Origin: an uncultured Alphaproteobacteria bacterium
Lineage (GTDB): Bacteria; Pseudomonadota; Alphaproteobacteria; Rhodobacterales; Rhodobacteraceae
Assembly (NCBI GenBank): GCA_902619165.1
Contig: CACNDI010000005.1
Coordinates: 1 to 64,000, forward strand
DNA length: 64,000 nt
Direction: 5' to 3'
The notes under the pieces were generated by a model. It worked only from the letters and a program-made list of their open reading frames with translations. It was not told the DNA's origin and searched no databases. Shown piece after piece: positions 57,613 through 64,000 of the stretch (positions within the stretch are counted from its first letter, which is position 1; every line of letters starts with the position of its first letter). The position numbers and the translations under genes were made by a program.

Positions 57613-57716
57613 TAGTTTTTAGTGCTTTTTTTGAATGCATGTTTGATGCACGTTTTTAATAATCGCTTTATTTTATTGAAGGCGTTTGCTACGATAATGC
57701 ACGTTTGATGCACGTT
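57606..57716. repeat. Repeat B: internal copy with flanking 20-bp repeats
   Basis: TACTTAGTAGTTTT at 57606-57619 and the 37 bp at 57659-57695 are identical to repeat A. Between and after them lie two 20-bp direct repeats (57635-57654 and 57697-57716) that differ at one position and bracket the core. The rpsI coding end is absent. The rest of the gap 57613-57828 holds nothing else recognisable. Confidence 0.75.
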
Positions 57717-57828
57717 ATCTTTTCAGATTCAAAAAAATGCATCTGCTTTTGTGTTCGAAGATTTAACTTGGTCGCTTCCATGGTAATATGAAGTCATGAA
57801 ACTCGGCACATATATGGAAAGATAAGGG

Positions 57829-58131
57829 ATGAAGCATTTTATATGCACTCACATATTTCATTCAGAGGAAACTAAGAAAGCGTATTTTAAAGATAATAAA
57901 GATATTACCTCTAAAGAGTGGTTTGCATCAGTTGAGGGAGAAAAAGTAAAGTGTATCCAGCATTGGCTAGGGGATCAGGATTTTTGGTTTTGTCATTGGA
58001 TCGCTGAGAGTGAAAATCAAATACACGAAAAGCTTGAAGCCGTAGGGGCCGATAAACTATTTCTTACTATGGCACAAGAGATGAGTGTTTATGCAACTTC
58101 GGATGTACCAGACAAAAAGCTTTATAGTTAA
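57829..58131 (+). CDS. Hypothetical 100-aa protein, possible DUF4242-like ferredoxin-fold
   Basis: An ATG with AAGGG close upstream. The sequence has an early HIFHSEETKKAYF stretch, a central CIQHWLGDQDFWFCHWIAE with His/Cys/Trp, and a short C-terminal helix. Length and the alternating beta/alpha pattern fit small alpha-beta barrel proteins; the family assignment is only a guess. It is the first gene after repeat B. Confidence 0.5.
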   Translation: MKHFICTHIFHSEETKKAYFKDNKDITSKEWFASVEGEKVKCIQHWLGDQDFWFCHWIAESENQIHEKLEAVGADKLFLTMAQEMSVYATSDVPDKKLYS

Positions 58132-58387
58132 CATTGATGCCAGTGAGAAAAACAGAAATGTGAAAGTTTTTTTTTTCAGAATTATGTCTTTTACTTCTAG
58201 TCAAAATCCAATTCAAAAGCTTGTGACAAAAACAACTGAAAACGAGAAAGCCAAAAGCCATTGAGTTAATCATCACTTGACGATGAAAAGTGTACGCATA
58301 AAAGCTAAGAAGTACGAACATCACTGCGAATTCTCCCCCTATTATCCATACCGTTACAAACGCAACCCGAAAAAATATTATTATCAA

Positions 58388-58764
58388 TCTGTCCACTATC
58401 GAGCCGTCTCGGTGTTTTACTTTTATCATTTCTCGCCAAACTTTTTTATCTTTCTTTAAATTGACATCAATAAACTCATTATATCTCTCACTTGCCGTAT
58501 ATGTTCCCCAATCACCTTTCATTGGATGAGAAAAATAAAGAAATCTTCTTTATCAAATATCTATTTTCCATCTATAAGTTCGAAACCTCTTGTTTTATCA
58601 TCTATTGAGCGTTGGTTCATTTTTTCTTTGTTCAGTACGGCAAGCTCATCGATACACATATAGTCTTCATGCATAACCTCATCCATCAAGTCCCAGTCTC
58701 GAGTTTCGCAATATTTTACAAAAATTTCGAAGCCTGTCATTTTGCTGTATTTTGTTTCAAACAA
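58388..58764 (-). pseudogene. SnoaL/NTF2-like protein, decayed (copy 1)
   Basis: The first part starts at ATG 58764: ETKYSKMTGFEIFVKY, then RDWDLMDEVMHEDYM, ending in a stop at 58561. The C-terminal half continues in other frames (KGDWGTYTASERYNEF, KVWREMIKVKHRDG) to about 58388. The order fits a SnoaL/NTF2-like cone fold of about 125 aa broken by a stop and a frameshift. A related decayed copy lies immediately upstream at 58834-59184. A long minus-strand frame from 58522 to 58067 is mostly out-of-gene read-through. Confidence 0.55.
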
Positions 58765-58833
58765 CAGTTCTTAATTAGACAGCACTTAACCTCTAAATCA
58801 TGCAAAAACGAGATGTGAGAAGTAATCTTTTCA

Positions 58834-59184
58834 TTAAACAATTTCTCTTTCGTTGCTTACTTCTCTCCAGATTTTATCCGCTCTCCATAGTTGAACTTGA
58901 GTTATTAAATACTTTTTGCCCTAAGTTATCGTTTCGTGTTCTAGAGCCATCATATTTCCATTTTCATATAGGAGCGTAATTTGTGTAGGATATAAATTGA
59001 GAGCAAGTAATTCTTTAACCATCTCAATCGCTTCCTCTCGCGTTTTCATTGTGTAGTCTTGTGCATACATGAATTCATCATGTAATAGCTAATGTATCCA
59101 ATCAATATCCCGTTTTATTGCAAAGGTGTTATAGATTTCAAACCTCGAAAGTTTGCCATACTTTGTATCTATTAAACTCGCCAT
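58834..59184 (-). pseudogene. SnoaL/NTF2-like protein, decayed (copy 2)
   Basis: From ATG 59184 a single frame of 116 codons is recognisable, with in-frame TAG codons after DIDWIH and after EHETIT. It reads IDTKYGKLSRFEIYN, LLHDEFMYAQDYTM and KIWREVSNEREI, and aligns with copy 1 (TKY-K--FEI, RD-D, H-D/E-Y/F-M, WRE). The two are a tandem paralogous pair, both inactivated. Function unknown. Confidence 0.55.
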
Positions 59185-59277
59185 TTAAAAACCTTCTTAC
59201 AACACATTTATAAAGTCCAGTTACTGAGCATCTACTTAAAACTGGACATGAGGAATTCTCTGTGGGATTTTTATTTT

Positions 59278-59778
59278 ATGCTACTCCAAACCAACCGACT
59301 AATCATCAAACACTTCAAAGATAGTGATATTTCAGATTGGGCAAAAATAGAGAGTGATGCTGACGTCAGACGCTTTGTTGATGGGAAAGTACTCTCTTTA
59401 AAAGAGGCTAGTGAATATGTAAAAATGAATATTCGACAATATCAAACACATGGCTACGGAAGATATGCAGTTCGATTAAAAGAAAACAGAAAACTTATTG
59501 GTATGTGTGGCTTTTTAAATGAACCGTATGGAATTGATTTTGGTTATCGCTACTCTAAAGATAGCTGGGGGCAAGGCTTGGGGTTCGAAGCGGCAAAAAA
59601 AGTATTTGAACATGGCTATTCAGAATTAAGATTAGAGAAGGTACTCGGGCTGACTGCAGAGCAGAATTTAGGTTCTATCCGAATTCTTGAAAAATTAGGT
59701 TTCAAGTTTGAAGAGAAATTTTTATTCAATGATGTAAAAGCCCTAAGGTACTCATTTACAAGAAACGAAATTCAATGA
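59278..59778 (+). CDS. GNAT-family N-acetyltransferase (RimJ/RimL-like)
   Basis: 166 aa from the ATG at 59278 (an upstream ATG at 59248 adds 10 residues). LLQTNRLIIKHFKDSDISDW at the start, GYRYSKDSWGQGLGFEAAK (acetyl-CoA pyrophosphate loop, Q/RxxGxG/A-like) and LTAEQNLGSIRILEKLGFK are typical of ribosomal-protein-type acetyltransferases. Intact in an otherwise decayed stretch. Substrate unknown. Confidence 0.85.
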   Translation: MLLQTNRLIIKHFKDSDISDWAKIESDADVRRFVDGKVLSLKEASEYVKMNIRQYQTHGYGRYAVRLKENRKLIGMCGFLNEPYGIDFGYRYSKDSWGQGLGFEAAKKVFEHGYSELRLEKVLGLTAEQNLGSIRILEKLGFKFEEKFLFNDVKALRYSFTRNEIQ

Positions 59779-59928
59779 GTAAATCTAACAATCTATTTTT
59801 AGAGTTTAGTGTTAGACGATGACTGATTGCATGCTTGTTTACCTGTTCACTGATATAAAAATTTGGAAATTAAGCTCAAGAAAAAATTACGTCAAAGTAT
59901 AAAATTGGGAAACATGTGAACAAATTTA

Positions 59929-60060
59929 CTACTCGTCTATATCTTCTGTTTTTTTCTTCTTATGCATTTCTTTTACTATAAGAGTCGCTATGACGCCGGC
60001 TCCAAAAGCACCAAGTATTGTCAGTTTTAAAATCTTTAATTTAACTAATGTATGTATCAT
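59929..60060 (-). CDS. Possible 43-aa membrane peptide
   Basis: A minus-strand ATG at 60060 gives a 43-residue frame. A hydrophobic segment with LGAFGAGVIATLIV is followed by a lysine-rich, then acidic tail. No clear ribosome site. Apart from this frame, the gap 59779-60404 holds only AT-rich sequence with small dyads. Confidence 0.3.
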   Translation of the reverse strand: MIHTLVKLKILKLTILGAFGAGVIATLIVKEMHKKKKTEDIDE

Positions 60061-60404
60061 GAAAGATAAATAGTTTGAAAAAACATATGTTCAATTTTAA
60101 AGTTTCTTTTCGTACCGTATCTCTATTTTGCTCCATTTTTCTTCCTTTTTTTATAGGTAATGCTACTAAGGTGATATGCTATGGAAGCTCTTAAATTCAG
60201 ATGAAGCTAAAGATGCTTTTGCAAGATTTCTGGGTAAAAAATCTGCATAATTTTTACAAAAGAAAACTCGAAAAATATTAGAAAATATTTTACTTGCTTC
60301 AGGTTTTGAGCAGTTGATTCTAATATATGTATTGCTGACTTAGCTATTTGCAGAAGTATGGGGTGGTTATAGACTTAAGAATGATGTAAATTGACTTAGA
60401 GAAA

Positions 60405-60704
60405 GTGAAAAATAAATTGAGCATCACAAGAACAGATATTTTTAACTTTAAGTCCAGAACAGAATGTGACAAGTACATTGCAAGCCATAAAGAATTTATG
60501 CAGACCTTAGAAGTTGAAGGGATACAGGAGATACATTGGGTACGCGCGACCCCAGAATCATTATTGATTTTTTCTATTCTAAAATCAAAGGAGCAAGCGG
60601 ATGCCATAAAAGGAATAGCAAATAAGTGGAGAGAACAGCACGACTTTGATATTCATGATACGCTTGTCTTTGATGGTGAATTAATAGATTCATTTAGAAA
60701 CTAG
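60405..60704 (+). CDS. Hypothetical 99-aa protein (tandem family, copy 1)
   Basis: The start is GTG 60405 or TTG 60417. The protein alternates strands and helices (DIFNFKSRTECDKYIASH, IQEIHWVRATPESLLIF, WREQHDFDIHDTLVFDGEL) in a way that suggests a dimeric alpha-beta barrel. No named family is recognised. A diverged and frameshifted second copy follows 14 bp later. Confidence 0.6.
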   Translation: MKNKLSITRTDIFNFKSRTECDKYIASHKEFMQTLEVEGIQEIHWVRATPESLLIFSILKSKEQADAIKGIANKWREQHDFDIHDTLVFDGELIDSFRN

Positions 60705-60718
60705 CTTAGGGGGCAAAG

Positions 60719-61011
60719 CTGAGTATTACAGTAACGAATATTTTTAACTTTAAGTCACAAACAGAATGTGAAAAATATATTTCTAGTCACAGAGATTTTA
60801 TTAAATCTTTAAAGTTTGAAGTAGAAGGAATTCAAGAAATCCATCGGGTAAGAGCTACACCTGTCTCTGTATTAACTTTTGCTATTGTGGATACAAAAAA
60901 AACTTTGAGACAATTAGTATCAAAGCAAATCAATGGAGAGAAAAATTTGCATTTGATATTCATGATATGCTCGTATTTGATGGTGATTTAACTGAGTCAG
61001 TAAGAAGGTAG
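60719..61011 (+). pseudogene. Hypothetical protein (tandem family, copy 2), frameshifted at an A8 run
   Basis: It starts LSIT (CTG at 60719 after AGGGGG; copy 1 has TTG at the matching place) and follows copy 1 closely (NIFNFKSQTECEKYISSH, VEGIQEIHRVRATP). At eight As (60895-60902) the frame is lost. The neighbouring frame continues with KANQWREKFAFDIHDMLVF to TAG at 61009-61011, aligning with the end of copy 1. One extra A would restore it. A rare CTG start or a lost start codon is a second defect. Confidence 0.65.
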
Positions 61012-61018
61012 CGGCAAA

Positions 61019-61183
61019 ATGGGATTAATGTCAGATAAAGTTAACTCATTCATTGTTCATATTCTTAGTAGGTACAATCTGTTTGTAGATATGATAAACG
61101 AGTACTGTAACGTAGGCATAAAACGGGCAGAAATGGGCGTAACCCACTTTTTTTTAAAAAAGTTGAAAATAAATCATGTTTAA
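61019..61183 (+). CDS. Hypothetical 54-aa protein
   Basis: An ATG at 61019 gives 54 residues starting MGLMSDKVNSFIVHI and ending THFFLKKLKINHV. It follows the tandem pair by 7 bp. Hydrophobic and helical; no family is recognised. An AAGG lies about 10 nt upstream, so the start is only moderately supported. Confidence 0.35.
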   Translation: MGLMSDKVNSFIVHILSRYNLFVDMINEYCNVGIKRAEMGVTHFFLKKLKINHV

Positions 61184-61261
61184 GCGACACGTGTCAAGAT
61201 ATGATGCATGTTTTAAAATTGTTCTTTAAATATTAATGGAATCAACAACTTGCAGTTGTTT

Positions 61262-61392
61262 CAATTTTCAAAGCGATGATTTTTTAGTTCTACATTTTAA
61301 AAAAATACACATTAAACAATTGCTTAGTAGTTTTTAAGTGATGTTTCTAGAAAGTCACATTTTCTAAATGCGCTTTATCTTATTGCATGGCG
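61262..61392. repeat. Direct repeat C: diverged copy of rpsI end plus terminator (right junction)
   Basis: The six codons before and including TGA (61259-61279) read TTT CAA TTT TCA AAG CGA TGA, which is FQFSKR-stop, the same peptide as the end of rpsI with all three differences silent. CTTAGTAG (61323-61330) and the GCGCTTTAT/TTATTG region follow at the same distances as in repeat A. This is the attR-like right edge. No gene is seen in the remaining gap to 61599. Confidence 0.8.
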
Positions 61393-61599
61393 AGTTAATT
61401 GAGACATTAAGACGACAAGAAAAGTGTTGCAATTTAGAACAAAGGTTTTTTCCGTTTAAGAATGATCGATATTAAAATGAATTGCAGGCTACCAATTAAA
61501 TTCGGTTTTGATGCTTACAAGCTTTATTTAATGACAAAAACATTAAAACTATTAGCATGTTAAAAATTATATGATCTATACTTGTTGTAGGGAAGTGTT

Positions 61600-62277
61600 A
61601 TGGAAGAGATAAAACTGTCAAAAAAAGGAAACGCCTTGCTAAAATTGTACGAAGAAATGGCAGCAAAAGGCGTAGATAGGGTAGATGGAACGAGAAAAGA
61701 AAAAGTCTATAATGATTTTCAACTAAGGAAATTTAGGCATATATGCAAACATCAAATCTCTAATGATAAAATAAAAACTGTTTTAGATTACGGTGGAGGA
61801 GGCTCAGATTGGGACGCTCCTGGGTTTGACCCAGGAACAAAACAGTCTGCAAAGCAGTTTTTCCAAATACAGAGCGTGCATACCTTTGAACCTGCAAGAG
61901 GTTTAATGGAAAAAAAGAAAGCTGACTGTGTGGTGTGTATGGATGTCCTCGAGCATATTTTTATTGAGGATATTCCAAAAGTTGTAAGCGAATTGTTTTC
62001 TCTTTCAAAAAAATTGCTAGTTGTTAATGTGGCATGTTATAAAGCCGCCGCTTTACTTCCAAATGGAGAAAATGCTCATATTACTGTTAGAGGTGCCGAC
62101 TGGTGGAAGGGAGTTTTCGATGTAATTTCAAGTAATTATAAAGATATTGAAGTATTTTTAATCTGTTCAAACACTTTTTCCTCAGGAGTAATTTTCAAAA
62201 GTTTCAAGTTTGGTGATTGGGCGTTAACGGAGGGGTATACAACCAACATGAGTTTTCAAACTTTTCAACCAAGCTGA
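61600..62277 (+). CDS. Class I SAM-dependent methyltransferase domain protein
   Basis: 225 aa. The motif VLDYGGGGSDW (near residue 64) is a variant SAM-binding loop, with VCMDVLEHIFIEDIPK near residue 111 as the post-I/IV region. AGGGAAG precedes the ATG. It is the first gene right of repeat C and is not similar to the methyltransferase after repeat A. Substrate unknown. Confidence 0.75.
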   Translation: MEEIKLSKKGNALLKLYEEMAAKGVDRVDGTRKEKVYNDFQLRKFRHICKHQISNDKIKTVLDYGGGGSDWDAPGFDPGTKQSAKQFFQIQSVHTFEPARGLMEKKKADCVVCMDVLEHIFIEDIPKVVSELFSLSKKLLVVNVACYKAAALLPNGENAHITVRGADWWKGVFDVISSNYKDIEVFLICSNTFSSGVIFKSFKFGDWALTEGYTTNMSFQTFQPS

Positions 62278-62385
62278 TTTAAAAGATTTTTCGTTCAGGA
62301 CAAAGTCTTTCATGTTTAATTTAACTTTTATGAAATTACAGCTTTTGTATGATAGTCTTATAAATAAATGGATTGGGAGCGTGTT

Positions 62386-63204
62386 ATGTCTGTAAGGGTT
62401 GAAAAAAACAAAGGAGTGTGGACGATAATTCATTCTCGTCCCGAGAGTAGAAATGCAATGGATCCATCAAGTGCTGATCAGTTAACAGATGCTTTTTTGG
62501 AATTTAATAATAGCAAAGATGGAAAAGTTGCAGTTTTTTGGGGCGAAGGAGGAGCTTTTTGTGCAGGATGGGATTTAAAATTTGCGTCAGCTTTGAATAA
62601 AGATGACCCTTTGAAAGCGCTAGACATTGATTTAGATGAAAAGGTTTCAAAAGATAATAATTTGCTACCCAGAGGACCTATGGGTCCGAGTCGTCTTAAC
62701 CTTAAAAAACCTGTGATTGGAGCAATAGCTGGACCAGCTGTAGCAGGTGGGATGGAATTAGCCTTATGGTGTGATTTCCGAGTAATGGAGGCATCCTCTT
62801 ATCTTGGAGTATATTGTAGAAGGTGGGGAATACCCTTGATAGATGGAGGTACCATAAGGTTACCAAGAATTGTTGGGCGTGGCCGCGCTTTGGAAATTAT
62901 TTTGACAGGACGGCAAGTTAAGGCAAAAGAGTGTTTGGCTTTGGGTCTTTGTGAATATATTGTCGAAAATGATCAATCCAGACAGAAAGCGGAGGAATTA
63001 GCACATCAGATTGCAAAGTTTCCTCAAATTTGCGTGCAGGCAGATAGAAGGTCAGTTTATGCTCAAGAAGGGCTTTCAATGATAGACGCGCTTAAGCAAG
63101 AATGGTTTAATGGGAAAAAAGCTTTATCAGAAGAGGGTTTAAATGGAGCTAAAAATTTCAAAAAAGGTTTTGGGAGGCATGGAGACTTCGACAAGCTGAG
63201 TTAA
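62386..63204 (+). CDS. Crotonase / enoyl-CoA hydratase-like protein
   Basis: 272 aa from the ATG at 62386, chosen because GGGAG lies 6 nt before it; an upstream ATG at 62368 has no such site. Oxyanion-hole segments GAFCAGWDLKFAS and GPAVAGGMELALWCDFRVM are clear, and the YCRRWGIPLIDGGTIRLPR loop follows. It precedes a class V aminotransferase by 87 bp. Reaction not fixed. Confidence 0.88.
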   Translation: MSVRVEKNKGVWTIIHSRPESRNAMDPSSADQLTDAFLEFNNSKDGKVAVFWGEGGAFCAGWDLKFASALNKDDPLKALDIDLDEKVSKDNNLLPRGPMGPSRLNLKKPVIGAIAGPAVAGGMELALWCDFRVMEASSYLGVYCRRWGIPLIDGGTIRLPRIVGRGRALEIILTGRQVKAKECLALGLCEYIVENDQSRQKAEELAHQIAKFPQICVQADRRSVYAQEGLSMIDALKQEWFNGKKALSEEGLNGAKNFKKGFGRHGDFDKLS

Positions 63205-63291
63205 GGAAAAAATATATAATTTTCTTAATTGCTAGAGATTAAAATTTTCTGATATATATCTTGTAATACATTAATAGGAGATTATCGAATT

Positions 63292-64000
63292 ATGGCGCTT
63301 TTACAGAATGTTGATCCAGACGGATTGTTTGAGTACTCTGTAGTATTTACAGACAGATCCTTAAATCATATGTCTCAAAACTTTCAGTTGGTGATGAGGA
63401 ATCTCTCTAAAAAACTAAAGCAAGTTTATGGGTCAGAAGGAGTAGCTCTTATTCCAGGTGGGGGTACGTTTGGAATGGAAGCGATAGCGAGGCAGTTTGC
63501 AAACGAACAAAATGTTCTTGTGATCAGAAATGGTTGGTTCAGTTTTCGCTGGAGTCAGATTTTTTCAAAGGGTAACATTACATCGGATGTTAAGGTTTTA
63601 AGCGCTTCACCAACTTTTGCAAATTTTCAAGCACCTTTTAAACCCGTACCCCTTGATGAAATAACACAATTCATTCATGAAAGTAAACCGTCCGTTGTTT
63701 TTGCACCACATGTGGAAACTTCGGCTGGAATTATTCTGCCGGATGAATATCTAAAGGGCATATCAAATGCTGTTCATTCTTATGGTGGTATATTTGTTTT
63801 AGATTGCGTCGCTTCAGGCGCAGCGTGGGTCGATATGAAAACCACTGGAGTTGATGTTTTATTAACTGCTCCCCAAAAAGGGTGGTCGGCATCACCCTGT
63901 GCAGGTGTTGTCATGCTCAGCGAAAATGCAATTAACGTGATGGAGAAAACTGAAAGCTCAAGCTTTAGCTGTGATTTAAAGAAATGGTTTGGAATTATGA
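63292..64000 (+). CDS. Class V PLP aminotransferase (alanine/serine-glyoxylate-like), 3' end outside window
   Basis: 236 residues are visible. LIPGGGTFGMEAIARQF (near residue 58), APHVETSAGI and VLDCVASGA are family motifs. The PLP lysine lies in LLTAPQKGWSASPCAG near residue 198. The family moves amino groups from alanine or serine to glyoxylate. AGGAG lies 11 nt upstream of the ATG. It is 87 bp downstream of the crotonase gene, so possibly in one unit. Confidence 0.88.
   Translation, partial: MALLQNVDPDGLFEYSVVFTDRSLNHMSQNFQLVMRNLSKKLKQVYGSEGVALIPGGGTFGMEAIARQFANEQNVLVIRNGWFSFRWSQIFSKGNITSDVKVLSASPTFANFQAPFKPVPLDEITQFIHESKPSVVFAPHVETSAGIILPDEYLKGISNAVHSYGGIFVLDCVASGAAWVDMKTTGVDVLLTAPQKGWSASPCAGVVMLSENAINVMEKTESSSFSCDLKKWFGIM

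Larger units (their letters stand above)
55276..61392. mobile_element. Putative genomic island inserted at the rpsI 3' end
   Basis: A block of about 6.1 kb between repeats A and C. It contains a methyltransferase, several short unknown genes, a GNAT acetyltransferase, two tandem paralogous families (each with decayed members), a YdeI-like pseudogene, a GC-richer DUF5681-like remnant and an internal repeat copy (B). No recombinase, transposase or tRNA is visible, so any integration enzyme has been lost or acts in trans. The alternative is decay of an old tandem duplication of the rpsI end followed by insertions. Confidence 0.55.

Noticed and set aside
58067-58522. 151-aa minus-strand frame
   Set aside because: Only its first about 45 residues belong to the decayed SnoaL-like gene; the rest runs through non-coding DNA and antisense to the 57829-58131 gene.
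56626-59184. Stop-codon reassignment or recoding to explain in-frame TAG/TAA
   Set aside because: The breaks include both stop types and frameshifts and occur only in island genes; core genes end normally at all three stops.
59783-59817. ATCTAAC and GTTAGAC pair resembling integron attC core sites
   Set aside because: The 35-bp span is shorter than known attC sites (about 57 bp or more), no L boxes are visible, and the other gene borders in the island lack similar pairs.
59844-59922. TGTTCAC / GTGAACA inverted pair 65 bp apart
   Set aside because: Short arms with a long AT-rich gap; expected by chance and not linked to any gene border.
60203-60250. Mini-frame MLWKLLNSDEAK... (about 24 codons) with AAGGTG upstream
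   Set aside because: The ribosome site is too close to the ATG and the peptide is too short for support.
63200-63240. AT-rich dyad after the crotonase gene
   Set aside because: A weak stem of A/T pairs only, without a clear T-run; not called as a terminator.
1-64000. tRNA, rRNA genes and CRISPR arrays
   Set aside because: No GTTCGAATC-like T-loop context in a cloverleaf, no rRNA stretch and no regularly spaced repeats were seen; this was by eye and a covariance scan would be decisive.

Overview
The window reads as the chromosome of an AT-rich (by eye mid-30s % GC), Gram-negative marine-type alphaproteobacterium. Lipid A synthesis (lpxD), periplasmic L,D-transpeptidase, RND efflux, heme A synthase and NADP-isocitrate dehydrogenase are present. 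A GAAC-N7-GAAC SOS box sits ahead of recA, which is the alphaproteobacterial form. Gene orders rplU-rpmA-obgE-proB-proA, guaB-rsmB, recA-alaS-icd, aroK-aroB near xerD, and crotonase-PaaI-rplM-rpsI resemble low-GC Rhodobacterales or SAR116-like lineages. This placement is inference; no rRNA or tRNA gene was seen.

Layout. 1-0.55 kb: partial AhpD-like gene. 0.96-8.0 kb: surface-sugar locus with a KdnA-like aminotransferase, NeuA-like cytidylyltransferase and GMC oxidoreductase facing NeuC and NeuB homologues, then a Kdo-transferase gene broken at an A8 run. 8-18 kb: two MFS transporters, SDR, two hotdog/crotonase genes, GDPD, serine hydrolase, acyl-CoA dehydrogenase with a coupled 53-aa membrane protein, and an MBL / cNMP-domain / lipoprotein / YjbQ run. 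18-23 kb: rplU, rpmA, LysE, obgE, proB, proA. 23-28 kb: cell-wall genes (DUF882, L,D-transpeptidase), lpxD, ACP and KAS II. 28-38 kb: CorC-like protein, xerD and an exported 529-aa unknown on the minus strand, then aroK-aroB-MFP-RND on plus. 38-42.3 kb: four-gene minus-strand corrinoid/folate C1 operon. 42.4-55.3 kb: housekeeping (rlmE, guaB, rsmB, recA, alaS, icd, trmJ-like, ctaA, rplM, rpsI).

55.3-61.4 kb is different: short genes, decayed genes, paralogous tandem pairs and a phage-type remnant. It is bounded by two ~130-bp direct repeats. The left one is the 3' end of rpsI plus its terminator; the right one is a diverged copy that still encodes the same last six residues of S9. A third, partial copy lies in the middle. 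This is most simply a genomic island, or several stacked insertions, at the rpsI 3' end. Beyond it lie a methyltransferase, a crotonase and a class V aminotransferase cut by the window edge.

How the genes work together: NeuC, NeuB and NeuA homologues can make a CMP-nonulosonate from UDP-GlcNAc, and the oxidoreductase plus aminotransferase could swap a hydroxyl for an amino group. The C1 operon supplies methyl-THF handling and corrinoid reactivation for demethylation, but its corrinoid protein and primary methyltransferase are not in the window.
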